From: Acidobacteriota bacterium
GTDB taxonomy: Bacteria > Acidobacteriota > Vicinamibacteria > Vicinamibacterales > JAKQTR01
DNA length: 64,000 nucleotides
Assembly: GCA_026393755.1 (NCBI GenBank)
Contig: JAPKZO010000023.1
Span: forward strand, 58,280-122,279
Direction of reading: 5' to 3'
The notes below the pieces were generated by a model. That model saw only the letters and a program-made list of their open reading frames with translations, did no database searches and was not told where the DNA came from. How positions within the stretch are numbered: the first letter of the stretch is position 1; each line of letters starts with the position of its first letter. This document shows, piece after piece, positions 1-13,138 of the stretch. The translations under genes were made by a program, and so were the position numbers.

Positions 1-290
1 GTCGGGGACATGAAGTCGGGATTAATTGCACTTAATATTGATCGTGGTTCCGCCGCCGCGCGCGGGACTTCACAAAGGCGCGCCAGCGTAGTACGCTTTA
101 AGGGAGATCGGTGAGCGGTTTGCCACCGGCGTGGGCGTCTGTTCAGTTCCCCCCGCTTGACCCTCGCGGCGCTATCCAACGTGTGGCCCCAGCGGCAGTT
201 CGCACCCGACGCCGAGACGAGGCACATCGTGTGGCCGTGACGTCGGCACCGATAGTCTGCGCTCGAACCAATTCCGGAGACACGAAACAC

Positions 291-3854
<3,564 letters not shown>

Positions 3855-3870
3855 TCGCCTTGCACATCTG

Positions 3871-3896
3871 CCCGGTCTCCCGTATCGGGAGCCGGG
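3871..3896 (+). terminator. GC-rich intercistronic hairpin after nifJ
   Basis: CCCGG and CTCCCG on the left pair with CGGGAG and CCGGG on the right around a TAT loop, with one bulged T. There is no T-tract, so it is more likely an attenuating or mRNA-stabilising hairpin in a two-gene operon than a full terminator. Confidence 0.45.
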
Positions 3897-3911
3897 CGTT
3901 GGAGAGCCCAC

Positions 3912-4907
3912 ATGGATCTGTCGACGACCTATCTCGGACTGAACCTGCCGCACCCGATCATGCCCGGCGCCTCACCGTTGGTGGACCACCTCGACGTGGT
4001 GAAGCAACTCGAGGACGCGGGCGCGGCGGCCATCACCATGCACTCGCTGTTCGAGGAGCAGATCACCCGCGAGCAGCAGGGCATGGTGTACCACATGGAG
4101 CTGGTCAACAACAGCCATGCCGAAGCCCTGTCCTACTTCCCGCAGGCCGATCAGTTCCGGCTCGGGCCGCACCAGTACCTCGAACAGATCCGCCTCATCA
4201 AGCAGGCGGTGAACATTCCGGTCATCGCGTCGCTGAACGGCACGACGGCGGAGGGCTGGATCAACTATGCCGCGCTGGTCGAACAGGCGGGCGCGAATGC
4301 GCTCGAACTGAACGTGTATCACGTGGCCGCTGACCCGTCCGAGCCCGGCGCCGCCGTCGAACAACGGCTGCTCGACATCGTCCGGGCCGTCAAGGGTTCG
4401 GTCAAGCTGCCGATTGCCGTCAAGCTCTCGCCGTTCTACTCATCGGTCTCGCACCTCGCCGTCAAGCTCGACGCGCTGGGTGTGGATGCGCTGGTGCTCT
4501 TCAACCGCTTCTACCAGCCCGACTTCGACATGAGCGTGCTCGAAGCCGTGCCGACGCTCCACCTGTCGAACTCCCATGATCTGCTCCTGCGGCTGAGGTG
4601 GCTCGCCGTGTTGTTTGGCCGCACGAAGGCTCGGCTGGCGGTGACGGGCGGAATCCACACGTCCGAGGACGCCTTGAAGGCCGTCATGGCGGGAGCGAGC
4701 GGCGTGCAGGTCGTGTCGAGTCTGCTGCAACACGGCCCCGGACACATCAAGACGCTGGTGAACGGGATGCGGACGTGGCTCGAAGAGCACGAGTACCACT
4801 CTCTCAAGCAGGCGTTGGGCAGCATGAGTCTTGAGCGGAGCCCAAGCCCGGCGGCGTTCGAGCGCGCCAACTACATGAAGGTGCTGGCGGCCTACCGGAT
4901 GGAGTAG
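3912..4907 (+). CDS. Dihydroorotate dehydrogenase-like flavoprotein
   Basis: A 331-residue TIM-barrel protein resembling class 1 dihydroorotate dehydrogenases. The start pattern (STTYLGLNLPHPIMPGASPL), the VKLSPFYSS strand and the phosphate-binding VTGGIHTSEDALKAVMAGA end are family-like. The position of the class 1A catalytic-cysteine motif (ELNxSCPN) reads ELNVYHVAAD, with His137 where Cys would be, so true dihydroorotate oxidation is doubtful. GGAG stands about 8 nt before ATG 3912. It follows nifJ by 57 nt, so a role linked to pyruvate/ferredoxin metabolism is plausible but unproven. Family assignment is good; the substrate is unknown. Confidence 0.85.
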   Translation: MDLSTTYLGLNLPHPIMPGASPLVDHLDVVKQLEDAGAAAITMHSLFEEQITREQQGMVYHMELVNNSHAEALSYFPQADQFRLGPHQYLEQIRLIKQAVNIPVIASLNGTTAEGWINYAALVEQAGANALELNVYHVAADPSEPGAAVEQRLLDIVRAVKGSVKLPIAVKLSPFYSSVSHLAVKLDALGVDALVLFNRFYQPDFDMSVLEAVPTLHLSNSHDLLLRLRWLAVLFGRTKARLAVTGGIHTSEDALKAVMAGASGVQVVSSLLQHGPGHIKTLVNGMRTWLEEHEYHSLKQALGSMSLERSPSPAAFERANYMKVLAAYRME

Positions 4908-4914
4908 GCAGGAA

Positions 4915-5163
4915 CTAGGGATTCAGCAGCGTCGCCACACGAGCCTTGGCTCTGGCCCGCACGGCGGCCGGCAGACGCGTGGCGCTGGCGTCCCGGCAGA
5001 GCGACACCGTGTGCCTCAGACTCTCTTCCAGGCTGTGACAGCACGGACAGCGACGAAGGTGCGCCGTCAACGCCCGGCGCTCGGCGGCGCTCAGGTCGCC
5101 ATCGATGTAACGGGACACCCGCTCCAGCAATTCACGACAGCGATCCGATCGGACGGACTTCAT
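4915..5163 (-). CDS. Anti-sigma factor, zinc-finger (zf-HC2) type
   Basis: A small 82-residue cytoplasmic protein with the zinc-binding anti-sigma signature HLRRCPCC (His-x3-Cys-x2-Cys) in the middle and an upstream Cys in DRCRELLERVSRYIDG. Such proteins hold ECF sigma factors inactive. No membrane segment is present, so it is a soluble, possibly redox-responsive form. The ATG overlaps the stop of the sigma-factor gene as ATGA, which implies translational coupling and a matched pair. It converges with the preceding plus-strand gene, 7 nt away. Confidence 0.85.
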   Translation of the reverse strand: MKSVRSDRCRELLERVSRYIDGDLSAAERRALTAHLRRCPCCHSLEESLRHTVSLCRDASATRLPAAVRARAKARVATLLNP

Positions 5164-5786
5164 CGCGCCTCCAGTTGTTGACGCAAGAGTAACCGCGCTC
5201 GGTGCAACCTGGTCTTGACGTTGGCTTCTGAAATGCCCACGACCGTGGCGACGTCTCGGGTGGACAGCCCCTCGATTTCGCGCAAGAAGACAATGACCCG
5301 AAACTCGGGGGACAACGTCTGAAGCGCTCGCCGCAGTGTCCGTCGCAGGCGCGAATTCGCCACGACCTCGTCTGGCCTCGGTCCGCTGTCGGGTACGTCC
5401 ATCGTCTGAACCGAGCCGTCCTGCCCGACCGCCAACTCGTCGAGCGACACCATGTGTGCGGGTTCGTGCACGCGCTTGCGCCGGCCGATCAGGCACGCGT
5501 TCTTCACAGTCCGGTACAGCCACGTGCGGAATGCCGCCGGATCCTTGATCTGGCTGGCGAACCGATAGGTCTTCAGCAACGCCTCCTGCATGGCATCATC
5601 GGCGTCGTCGGCATGGCCGCACACGAGGAGACTGAACCGGTACGCCACTTCCTGTGCCCGCATCAAGAGGCGTTCCATAGCCTGCTTGTCGCCAGTCTGC
5701 GCCGCCACCAGCAGCGCCTCGTAGTCGATCTCTCGACGATGGCCGGCTGCCCCGCTTGAAGGATTCGCGTTTCCTGAATCGGTCAC
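5160..5786 (-). CDS. ECF-type RNA polymerase sigma factor
   Basis: A 208-residue sigma-70 family ECF factor. Region 2 contains ADDAMQEALLKTYRFA and FRTWLYRTVKNACL; region 4 contains LSPEFRVIVFLREIEGLS and the recognition helix GISEANVKTRLHRARLLL. The proposed start is GTG 5786 (product begins TDSGNANPSSG). No good Shine-Dalgarno sequence is visible, so the exact start is uncertain, and the open frame runs far upstream without homology. It is coupled to its anti-sigma gene and divergent from the efflux operon, with about 96 bp between them that could hold both promoters. Control of the pump is therefore a reasonable guess. Confidence 0.88.
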   Translation of the reverse strand: MTDSGNANPSSGAAGHRREIDYEALLVAAQTGDKQAMERLLMRAQEVAYRFSLLVCGHADDADDAMQEALLKTYRFASQIKDPAAFRTWLYRTVKNACLIGRRKRVHEPAHMVSLDELAVGQDGSVQTMDVPDSGPRPDEVVANSRLRRTLRRALQTLSPEFRVIVFLREIEGLSTRDVATVVGISEANVKTRLHRARLLLRQQLEAR

Positions 5787-5882
5787 AACGCCCGTGATTG
5801 TACAGCGAATGTCGTTCCGATTCGCCGGTCGAGAGCGAAACTGTAACCTCCGGACCCAACCGTGAATCTCTGGATGGCACCT

Positions 5883-7217
5883 ATGAATATCCAGAGCACG
5901 AAGCGCATCTCCATTGCCGCCATTCTGGCGCTCCTCGCCTTTCCCGGGTGGACGGCGGCGCAGAATCCGTTGGCACTTGAGGAGGCCATCGGTCGAGCCT
6001 CCCGGAACAACCCGGGCGTACGCGCAGCCCGTGCCTCCGAGGTAGAGGCCGCGTCGCGCGTGGATCAGGCGCGGTCGATCTTCCTTCCCCGGGTCGACGT
6101 GACCGAATCGTGGCAGCGGGGAAACCAGCCCGTGTTCGTGTTCGGATCGCTGCTCGGGCAGCGCCAATTCGGGCCGGCCAACTTCGATATCGTGGCGCTT
6201 AATCACCCTGACGCCCTCACGAACATCCGAACCGCCTTCAGCGCCGAGCAGGTGGTATTCGATGCCGGGCGCATGAGCGCCGGGATGCGCATGGCCAATC
6301 TGGGCGCGCAGGCGGCTGCGCTTGGCACCCGCGATGCCATCCAGGCGCTGAGACTGGCCGCGACGCAGGCGTATGGCGGGGTCCTGATGGCGCAGGCCCA
6401 ACGCCGCGTGGCCGAATCCGCCATCACTGGCGCGCAAGAGGATGTGTCGCGCGCCGAGCACCGCCGCGACGCGGGTCTGGCCACCGAGGCCGACGTGCTC
6501 GCGGTTCGCGTCTACTTCGCCCAGATGCGGCAACGCGCGATTTCGGCGGCCAGTGCGGAAACCATTGCGCGGGCCCTTCTGAACGAAGTGATGGGCGAGC
6601 CAATCGACTCGATCTTCCAGCTGCAGGAGCCGGTGCAGCCGCCTGACGACACACGGCCGGCAGCGTCCGGCGACGATTCGGAGATTCTGAAGAACCGAAC
6701 CGACGTGGCGCGCGTCGCTATCCAGACGCAAATCGCCTCGGCTCAGGTGTCGGCCGCACGATCGGCCTGGCTGCCCCAGGCGGTCGTGCAGGGGGACTAT
6801 GAATTCAACGGCGGCTCCCTCTCGAGCCACGTCTCCTCCTGGACGGTCGGCGCGGCCGTTCGCTGGAACCTCTTTTCTGGTATGGCCGACGCGGCGAAGC
6901 TCAGGGAGGCTCGTGCCGCCCTGGAGCGGGCACAGGCCGAACGCGATCGGGCCGAGGCCCACGCGCGCGTCGAATGGCGTTCAGCCGTGGCGCGTCTTGA
7001 CGAGTCCCGGGCGCGCGGTGACGTCGCCCGCACGGCCCGTGCTCAGGCTCGCGAAAGCCAGCGCATCATCCGCGATCGGTACGAAGCGGGTCTCGTCACC
7101 GTCAATGACGTGCTGCGTGCCGCCACGGCGGTCGTCGACTCGGATCTCCAATACACGTCCGCCATCGTGGATATTTTCGTCAACCGGGCGCTCGTCGATC
7201 GGGCGCGAGGTCAGTAA
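5883..7217 (+). CDS. TolC-family outer-membrane efflux protein
   Basis: A 444-residue outer-membrane channel of the TolC family. A signal peptide (residues about 1-24, ending TAAQ) precedes LALEEAIGRASRNNPGVRAA, the usual first helix. A long Ala/Arg/Glu-rich coiled-coil region and the repeated-half motif GLVTVNDVLRA near the C-terminus fit the family. ATG 5883 gives the cleanest signal peptide; ATG 5874 and GTG 5862 are also in frame. Its stop overlaps the next start (TAATG), making it the first gene of a three-gene RND efflux operon. Confidence 0.9.
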   Translation: MNIQSTKRISIAAILALLAFPGWTAAQNPLALEEAIGRASRNNPGVRAARASEVEAASRVDQARSIFLPRVDVTESWQRGNQPVFVFGSLLGQRQFGPANFDIVALNHPDALTNIRTAFSAEQVVFDAGRMSAGMRMANLGAQAAALGTRDAIQALRLAATQAYGGVLMAQAQRRVAESAITGAQEDVSRAEHRRDAGLATEADVLAVRVYFAQMRQRAISAASAETIARALLNEVMGEPIDSIFQLQEPVQPPDDTRPAASGDDSEILKNRTDVARVAIQTQIASAQVSAARSAWLPQAVVQGDYEFNGGSLSSHVSSWTVGAAVRWNLFSGMADAAKLREARAALERAQAERDRAEAHARVEWRSAVARLDESRARGDVARTARAQARESQRIIRDRYEAGLVTVNDVLRAATAVVDSDLQYTSAIVDIFVNRALVDRARGQ

Positions 7218-8410
7218 TGCCGATGACACAATACCTGTTCGCGGCTGCGCTGGGATGCGCGGCCCTCGTCTCAACAACCAGTTGCGCCAGGCCAGAATCC
7301 CGCGCGACGAGTGCCTCATCTCCGGTCGCCGTCACAGTGATTGACGTTCGGTCACAGGACCTCCGGCAGACGTTCGAAGCCGGCGGTGTGGTGCGCGCCA
7401 CGACGTTGGCGAACATTACCGCCAGAATCATGGCGGAGGTGCGCCGCGTCCCGGTCAAGCCGGGCGACCGTGTCCGTGCCGGACAGGTGCTGATTGTGCT
7501 CGACGGACGCGACCTCCAGGCCAATAGGGCTCGTTCGATGGCGGGTGAAGCCGGCGCCAGGCAGGCCGCGTCGATGGCCGAGGCTGACCGGCAGGTGGCG
7601 CTGGCCATGCTCTCGCTCGCTCAGGTCGGCCACAAGCGCGTCAGCGAACTCAAGGCGAAGAACTCCGCAACCCAGGGAGAACTTGACGACGCCGTCGCCG
7701 CGCTGCGATCGGCCGAGGCACGCGCGAAGGGCGCTGAGGCTCGCGTCACTGCGTCGCACGACGAAATCGAGGCGGCGGCTGCCGCCGTCGCCGGGGCCAG
7801 CGCCATGGCGTCGTATGCCACATTGACCGCACCGTTCGATGGTGTCGTCACGGAGAAGTCTGTCGACGTTGGCTCGATGGTCGCGCCGGGCCAACCCTTG
7901 CTCAGCGTCGAGGACACGCGGCGATTCCGGCTTGATGTGCGCCTCGACGAATCCCGCGCCGCTCTGGTCAGCGTGGGCGCAGTGGTCCGAGTGTCGCTCA
8001 CAGACGCCAGTGGCTCGGGCCGGCCCGAAGCTGCCTCGGACGAGGAGTTCGACGGCACGGTTTCAGAGGTCTCCCGGATGCTCTCAGCCGAGAGTCACGA
8101 CTTCCTCGTCAAGATCGAGTTCCCACCGACGACGAAGGCGCGCTCCGGGATGTACGGCAGGGCGCGATTCCTGGCTTCGACCCGACCCGGCCTGGCTGTG
8201 CCTGTCTCCGCGCTCGTGCGACGAGGCCAGCTGGCGTTCGTGTACGTAGTTGAACGTGACAATCGAGCGCATCTTCGGATGGTGAATGCGGGTGAACCGT
8301 CAGACGGCGTCGTCGAGATTCGATCGGGCCTGCTCCAAGGCGAACGCGTCGTCGCGGCGCCATCGCCCGCGCTGACCGACGGATCACCCGTGCCGGCGGG
8401 TGCACGCTGA
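7217..8410 (+). CDS. RND efflux periplasmic adaptor (membrane fusion protein)
   Basis: A 397-residue HlyD/AcrA-type adaptor joining the inner-membrane pump to the TolC channel. The N-terminus has a hydrophobic signal followed by TTSCA, a weak lipobox. Next come the biotinyl-lipoyl half-motif [20 protein letters not shown], an alpha-helical hairpin rich in Ala/Arg/Glu, the second lipoyl half [20 protein letters not shown], and the beta-barrel and membrane-proximal domains. Start and stop overlap both neighbours (TAATG and TGATG), so the three subunits are translationally coupled. Confidence 0.92.
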   Translation: MPMTQYLFAAALGCAALVSTTSCARPESRATSASSPVAVTVIDVRSQDLRQTFEAGGVVRATTLANITARIMAEVRRVPVKPGDRVRAGQVLIVLDGRDLQANRARSMAGEAGARQAASMAEADRQVALAMLSLAQVGHKRVSELKAKNSATQGELDDAVAALRSAEARAKGAEARVTASHDEIEAAAAAVAGASAMASYATLTAPFDGVVTEKSVDVGSMVAPGQPLLSVEDTRRFRLDVRLDESRAALVSVGAVVRVSLTDASGSGRPEAASDEEFDGTVSEVSRMLSAESHDFLVKIEFPPTTKARSGMYGRARFLASTRPGLAVPVSALVRRGQLAFVYVVERDNRAHLRMVNAGEPSDGVVEIRSGLLQGERVVAAPSPALTDGSPVPAGAR

Positions 8411-11400
8411 TGACGCGACCACACGGGCTCGCTGGCCGCCTCGCGGCGGCCTTCATGGATTCCAAGCTGACGCCGTTGTTCCTCCTGGCCGCTATCGGTG
8501 TGGGCGTCCTGTCGATTGTCGGCCTTCCGCGCGAGGAAGAGCCGCAGATCATCGTGCCGATGATCGATGTGATGGTCGCGATGCCCGGTGCGTCCCCGAC
8601 CGAAGTCGAACAGCGTGTCACTCGGCCGATCGAGAAATTGCTCTGGGAGATTCCCGGCGTCGAGTACGTCTATTCCACCTCGAGTCCGGGCATGTCGATT
8701 GCCATTGTCCGCTTCCTGGTCGGCCAGGACCAGGAACAGGCCATTGTCCGGTTGAACCAGAAGCTCCTGGCCAACATGGACCTGATGCCGCCCGGCGTCA
8801 CGCCTCCCCTCGTCAAGCCGCGTTCGATCGACGACGTGCCGGTGATGGCGCTCACGCTGTGGGGTGCCCGTTACCAGGACACCGAACTTCGTCGCATCGC
8901 CGAGCAGATGCACGACGCGATCAAGGAACTCGCCGATGTCTCGGAGGTCACTATCACGGGCGGTCGGCCGCGTCAGATCTCGGTCGATTTGGATCCGGCC
9001 AGGCTGGCGTCGTATGGGCTCGATCCGCTGTCGGTGTCGAGAGCTATTCAGGGCGCCAACGCGCGCCAGCGCGGCGGTGACGTGGTCAGCCGAAACCAGG
9101 TCAGCCTCGTCGAGTCCGGGGGATGGATTCGCACGACAGCCCAACTGGCCGATCTCGCTGTGGATAGCCGCGGCGGACGTTCGGTCTGGCTCCGGGATGT
9201 CGCTGCGGTCCGCGACGAAGATGGCGAGCCGACCAGCTATGTCACCTATCACACGCCCGATGGTCGTGCCTACCCCGCCGTCACCGTCTCGGTCGCCAAG
9301 CGCAAGGGCGTCAACGCCATTGAACTGACACGACGAATCGCCCAGAAGGTCGACACCCTGCGCGGCGTCGTCCTGCCTGCCGACCTCAACGTCACTGTCA
9401 CGCGAAACTACGGCGACACGGCCTCGCACAAGTCCAACGAACTGCTCTGGCACATGCTGATTGCGGTGTTGTCGGTCGGCCTGCTGATCTGGATCACGCT
9501 CGGCCGGCGCGAGGCCGCCGTCGTGCTCGTCGCCATCCCGGTGACGCTGGCGCTGACGCTGTCAGTCTTCTACATCTACGGCTACACGCTGAACCGGATC
9601 ACCCTGTTCGCCCTCATCTTCTCAATCGGTATCCTGGTGGATGACGCCATCGTCGTCGTCGAGAACATCGTGCGGCATGCCCGTCTCTCGAATGAGGAGT
9701 CGGCCAGTTTCTCCGCTATCGTCGTCAAGGCCGTCGACGAGGTCGGCAACCCCACCATCCTGGCCACGCTCACCGTGATCGCGGCGATTCTCCCGATGGC
9801 GTTTGTCGGCGGTCTGATGGGGCCCTACATGCGGCCGATCCCGGTTGGAGCGATCGCCGCCATGGTGTTCTCGCTGATTGTCGCGTTCGTGGCGACCCCC
9901 TGGGCGGCGAAGCGGCTGCTCGGCGGCGCAGGCAGCCACGAGCACGTCGCCGAGGACCGGCTCACCGGGCTCTATCGCCGGCTGATGACGAGGATCATCA
10001 GCGACGCCCGGGTGCGCTGGTCGTTTCTGGGCGGCGTGGCCATCTTGTTGCTGGGTGCCATGGCCCTGGTGCCGTTGAAGCTCGTCACCGTCAAGATGCT
10101 TCCGTTCGACAACAAGAGTGAGTTTCAGATCATCGTCAACATGCCAGAGGGCACGCCGCTCGAAGATACCGCGCGTGTGGCCAACGAAATCGCTCGAGCC
10201 ACTGCCGTCGAACCCGAAGTCACCAGTGTCCAGACCTACGTGGGCGCCGCCTCCCCGTACAACTTCAATGGCCTCGTGCGGCACTACTTCCTGCGCACTG
10301 GTCAGAATCAGGCTGATCTGCAGGTGAATCTCGTCTCGAAGGATGAGCGCAGCGCTCAGAGTCACGCCATCGCGAAGCGGGTCCGCCAGGCCATCTTCCC
10401 GATCGCGCAGAGGGCTGGCGCACGGGTTCAGGTGGCCGAAGTCCCGCCCGGGCCGCCCGTCCTGCAAACCCTGGTTGCCGAGGTGTACGGCCCGGACCAG
10501 GCACGGCGCATGGAACTCGCACGACAGGTCCGGACGATCTTCGAACAGGCCCCCGGCGTCGTCGACGTCGACTGGTACGTCGAAGCGCCGCAGATCAAGG
10601 TGCGGCTCGAGGTCGACAGCGAGAAGGCCGCCGCGGCCGGCGTTCCGGCTTCTGCCGTGGCTGCCATCGTCAGCATGTCTGGTGCCGGCCAGCCGGCCGG
10701 TCTGCTGCACGACGACCAGGCCCGGCGCGATGTCCCGATCATCCTGCGCCTGCCCCGCGCCGATCGGGGATCGCTGGACGCGATCCGGAGCGTGCGCGTG
10801 GTAGGGCAATCGAACGCCGCGATCGGCGAACTCACACGGACGGTGACGACGAGTGAGCCGCCGAGCGTGTACCACAAGAACCTGCAGCCGGTCACGTACG
10901 TGGTGGGCGACGTCGGCGGGGCATTCGAGAGCCCCGTGTATGCGATTCTCGCGATGAACCGCGCGATCGACCAGGTGCGCATGCCCGAGGGATATCGGTT
11001 CGAGATCTTCAACGCCAGGCAGCCATTCGACACGTCGCGCTACGCGATGAAGTGGGACGGCGAATGGCATATCACGTACGAAGTATTCAGAGATCTCGGC
11101 CTGGCGTTTGCCGCCGTGCTGCTGCTCATCTACATCCTGGTGGTCGGCTGGTTCCAGAGTTTCCTGACGCCGCTCACGATCATGGTCGCCATTCCGTTTT
11201 CGCTGGTCGGCATCCTGCCGGCCCACGCCATATTCGGAGTGTTCTTTACGGCGACATCCGTGATCGGGTTCATTGCCGGGGCCGGCATCGTGGTCCGCAA
11301 TTCCATCATCCTGGTCGACTTCATCGAGCTGCGCCTCAGTGAGGGCATGCCGCTCGAAGAAGCGGTCGTGGATGCGGGCGCCGTCCGATACAGGCCGATG

Positions 11401-11604
11401 GCACTCACCGCAGCCGCCGTGGTCGTCGGAGCGGCCGTCATCCTGTTCGATCCGATCTTCCAGGGACTGGCGATTTCACTCATGGCTGGAGGACTCGCCT
11501 CGCTGCTGCTGTCGCTGCCGACGGTGCCGGTGATGTACTACGTGACCAACAAACGCCTGCAGCGGCGGGCTGCCAGGCAGGCGTCCGACGTGGCCGGAGT
11601 CTGA
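8410..11604 (+). CDS. RND efflux transporter, AcrB-type permease
   Basis: A 1064-residue proton-driven inner-membrane pump with the usual 12 helices and two large periplasmic loops. The transmembrane-4 motif [17 protein letters not shown] carries the proton-relay pair Asp411/Asp412. The second half repeats the fold ([22 protein letters not shown]). The motif pattern resembles the HAE (drug/hydrophobe) subfamily more than the heavy-metal CusA group, but the substrate cannot be read from sequence. The start overlaps the adaptor stop (TGATG). This is the last gene of the efflux operon; the stress-protein gene follows after 32 nt. Confidence 0.93.
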   Translation: MTRPHGLAGRLAAAFMDSKLTPLFLLAAIGVGVLSIVGLPREEEPQIIVPMIDVMVAMPGASPTEVEQRVTRPIEKLLWEIPGVEYVYSTSSPGMSIAIVRFLVGQDQEQAIVRLNQKLLANMDLMPPGVTPPLVKPRSIDDVPVMALTLWGARYQDTELRRIAEQMHDAIKELADVSEVTITGGRPRQISVDLDPARLASYGLDPLSVSRAIQGANARQRGGDVVSRNQVSLVESGGWIRTTAQLADLAVDSRGGRSVWLRDVAAVRDEDGEPTSYVTYHTPDGRAYPAVTVSVAKRKGVNAIELTRRIAQKVDTLRGVVLPADLNVTVTRNYGDTASHKSNELLWHMLIAVLSVGLLIWITLGRREAAVVLVAIPVTLALTLSVFYIYGYTLNRITLFALIFSIGILVDDAIVVVENIVRHARLSNEESASFSAIVVKAVDEVGNPTILATLTVIAAILPMAFVGGLMGPYMRPIPVGAIAAMVFSLIVAFVATPWAAKRLLGGAGSHEHVAEDRLTGLYRRLMTRIISDARVRWSFLGGVAILLLGAMALVPLKLVTVKMLPFDNKSEFQIIVNMPEGTPLEDTARVANEIARATAVEPEVTSVQTYVGAASPYNFNGLVRHYFLRTGQNQADLQVNLVSKDERSAQSHAIAKRVRQAIFPIAQRAGARVQVAEVPPGPPVLQTLVAEVYGPDQARRMELARQVRTIFEQAPGVVDVDWYVEAPQIKVRLEVDSEKAAAAGVPASAVAAIVSMSGAGQPAGLLHDDQARRDVPIILRLPRADRGSLDAIRSVRVVGQSNAAIGELTRTVTTSEPPSVYHKNLQPVTYVVGDVGGAFESPVYAILAMNRAIDQVRMPEGYRFEIFNARQPFDTSRYAMKWDGEWHITYEVFRDLGLAFAAVLLLIYILVVGWFQSFLTPLTIMVAIPFSLVGILPAHAIFGVFFTATSVIGFIAGAGIVVRNSIILVDFIELRLSEGMPLEEAVVDAGAVRYRPMALTAAAVVVGAAVILFDPIFQGLAISLMAGGLASLLLSLPTVPVMYYVTNKRLQRRAARQASDVAGV

Positions 11605-11636
11605 GGCTCTCTCGGGAGCTGGGAGGAGGAAGCATC

Positions 11637-12356
11637 ATGTGGACCTATCCGCCACGACACATCCTGGTGCCGGTCGACTTCGGGGAGGCGTCCGCTCGCG
11701 CGCTGGCGATCGCCGGTGTGTTGGCGACGGCCCATCACGCTTCCGTGGCGGGCCTGCACGCCGAGACGCTGGACGTGCCGCCCTACTTCACGCACGATCA
11801 ACTCAGCAGCGTGGAGCGGCATCTGGCCGCCTCGCGCACCGAAGCGGCGCGCTACCTGGCCGCGTTCGTCCACCGGGCTGTCCCCCACGCCACGACGCAA
11901 CTGGTTGACGGACCGCCGGTGCCCTCCATCCTCGTGGCCGCCGACGGCGCCGATCTCGTCGTGATGGGAACGCACGGACGCCGCGGCCCGAGCCGCTGGT
12001 GGATCGGTTCGGTGGCAGAACGCGTCGTGCGCGAAGCTCGCGTTCCGGTGCTGGTCACACGGGCCACCTCGCCGGAGGCAGATCCGGTGCGGATCTTCAG
12101 CCACCTGGTCGGGGTGGCGGGACCAGAGTTTGATGGTGAGGCGCGGCACTACGCCGGGGGGATCGCCGGGAGTTTCGGCGGGCGTGTCGGCGAACGAGCC
12201 ATCGGCGCGGTGGATGACATGTTGTGCGATCCCCAGGCTTCGATGATGGTGGTCGGCCTGGCCCGCCGGCATGGACACGCGTGGTTTGGCGACATCGCCG
12301 AGCGTCTCGTCAGGGCCTGCACGCTTCCGATGCTGTTTGTACCGGTCGATCAGTGA
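11637..12356 (+). CDS. Universal stress protein, tandem UspA-like domains
   Basis: A 239-residue soluble protein. The first UspA domain starts RHILVPVDFGEASARAL and contains the ATP-binding motif GTHGRRGPSRWWIGSVAE (G-x2-G-x9-G-S). The second half (about residues 150-239) looks like a degenerate UspA domain; its end, GDIAERLVRACTLPMLFVP, mirrors the first domain but lacks the full phosphate-binding motif. GGGAGGAGGA at 11621-11630 is a strong ribosome-binding site for ATG 11637. It could be transcribed with the efflux operon or head the small-protein group downstream. Confidence 0.88.
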   Translation: MWTYPPRHILVPVDFGEASARALAIAGVLATAHHASVAGLHAETLDVPPYFTHDQLSSVERHLAASRTEAARYLAAFVHRAVPHATTQLVDGPPVPSILVAADGADLVVMGTHGRRGPSRWWIGSVAERVVREARVPVLVTRATSPEADPVRIFSHLVGVAGPEFDGEARHYAGGIAGSFGGRVGERAIGAVDDMLCDPQASMMVVGLARRHGHAWFGDIAERLVRACTLPMLFVPVDQ

Positions 12357-12398
12357 GTGCGCGCGGCTGGACGCCGCGGTGGAGAGGGAAGAGAATCG

Positions 12399-12587
12399 AT
12401 GAATGTCGAACGGACGTTGAGGCTCATCGCCGGCATCTTTGTCCTGGCCAGCGTACTGCTGGGAATCTGGGTACACCCGGGGTTCTTCTGGTTCACCGCC
12501 TTTGTGGGCCTCAATCTGGCGCAGTCCGCGCTGACCAACTGGTGCCCCATGATGAGCATCCTGCGGACGCTGGGAGTTCGAGGGTAA
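12399..12587 (+). CDS. DUF2892 (YgaP-like) small inner-membrane protein
   Basis: A 62-residue protein starting MNVERTLRLIAG, with a hydrophobic helix pair (IFVLASVLLGIWV and FFWFTAFVGLNLAQSAL) and the family-typical ending NWCPMMSILRTLG. DUF2892 domains occur alone or attached to rhodanese domains such as E. coli YgaP; the role is unknown but often tied to sulfur or redox genes. GGAGAGGGA stands about 10 nt before ATG 12399. The neighbour two genes on is DUF302, a common partner family. Confidence 0.85.
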   Translation: MNVERTLRLIAGIFVLASVLLGIWVHPGFFWFTAFVGLNLAQSALTNWCPMMSILRTLGVRG

Positions 12588-12599
12588 AATGGGGACGGC

Positions 12600-12662
12600 G
12601 TCAACGCCTGCGTACGCGGGCGGGATTTCGATCCGCCAGAACGGGCGTTGACACCGGTTTTT
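12600..12662 (+). terminator. Long stem-loop with short T-run between DUF2892 and DUF302 genes
   Basis: GTCAACGCC (12600-12608) pairs exactly with GGCGTTGAC (12644-12652). The enclosed segment contains a smaller GGCGG/CCGCC hairpin and a self-complementary GCGTACGC. Five T residues follow at 12658-12662, five bases after the stem. It could terminate or attenuate transcription into the DUF302 gene. Confidence 0.45.
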
Positions 12663-12705
12663 CAAACAGTCGCTGCTCCCTCGGCGGCTCGGATTGGAGT
12701 GGTTC

Positions 12706-13134
12706 ATGAACGAAACACGTTACGGAATGGGCATCGAGGTCGCGCTGGTCTACGAGGTGGCGCTCGAGCGCACGATGGAGGCACTCAAGGCCGAGGGCTT
12801 CGGCGTGCTCACCACGATTGACGTCAAGCGGACGCTGAAAGAGAAGCTCGACAAGGACTTCCGGAAATACACGATTCTCGGCGCGTGCAATCCCCCGCTG
12901 GCCCATCGCGCCATTCAGGCCGAACTCGAGGTCGGATTGCTGCTGCCGTGCAACGTGATTGTGTACGAAAGCGAGACCCCCGGCCGCAGTGTCGTGTCGG
13001 CGATGGCGCCGATGGCCGCGCTCGGCATCGTCGGCGGCAATCCTGAACTCAAAGAGGTGGCGCGCGAGGCCGATGAACGCCTCCGCCGCGCATTGAAGAC
13101 GTTGGAAACCGCGCACCGGGAAGGGACGGCGTAG
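12706..13134 (+). CDS. DUF302 domain protein
   Basis: A 142-residue soluble protein covering a full DUF302 domain: EVALERTMEALKAEGFGVLT, DVKRTLKEKLDKDF, YTILGACNPPLAHRAI and LLLPCNVIVYE are the characteristic blocks, including the Cys pair in ACNPP and LPCN. The biochemical role is unknown; some members are linked to redox or metal stress. ATG 12706 is preceded by TGGAG at a 6-nt gap; an upstream in-frame TTG (12694) would overlap that site and is rejected. A small membrane protein gene follows after 4 nt. Confidence 0.88.
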   Translation: MNETRYGMGIEVALVYEVALERTMEALKAEGFGVLTTIDVKRTLKEKLDKDFRKYTILGACNPPLAHRAIQAELEVGLLLPCNVIVYESETPGRSVVSAMAPMAALGIVGGNPELKEVAREADERLRRALKTLETAHREGTA

Positions 13135-13138
13135 CCTG

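Noticed and set aside
111..290. 60-codon N-terminal extension of nifJ from GTG 111
   Set aside because: It has a plausible ribosome-binding site, but the sequence is Arg/Pro-rich and lies outside the conserved enzyme, and ATG 291 has its own site and fits the family start.
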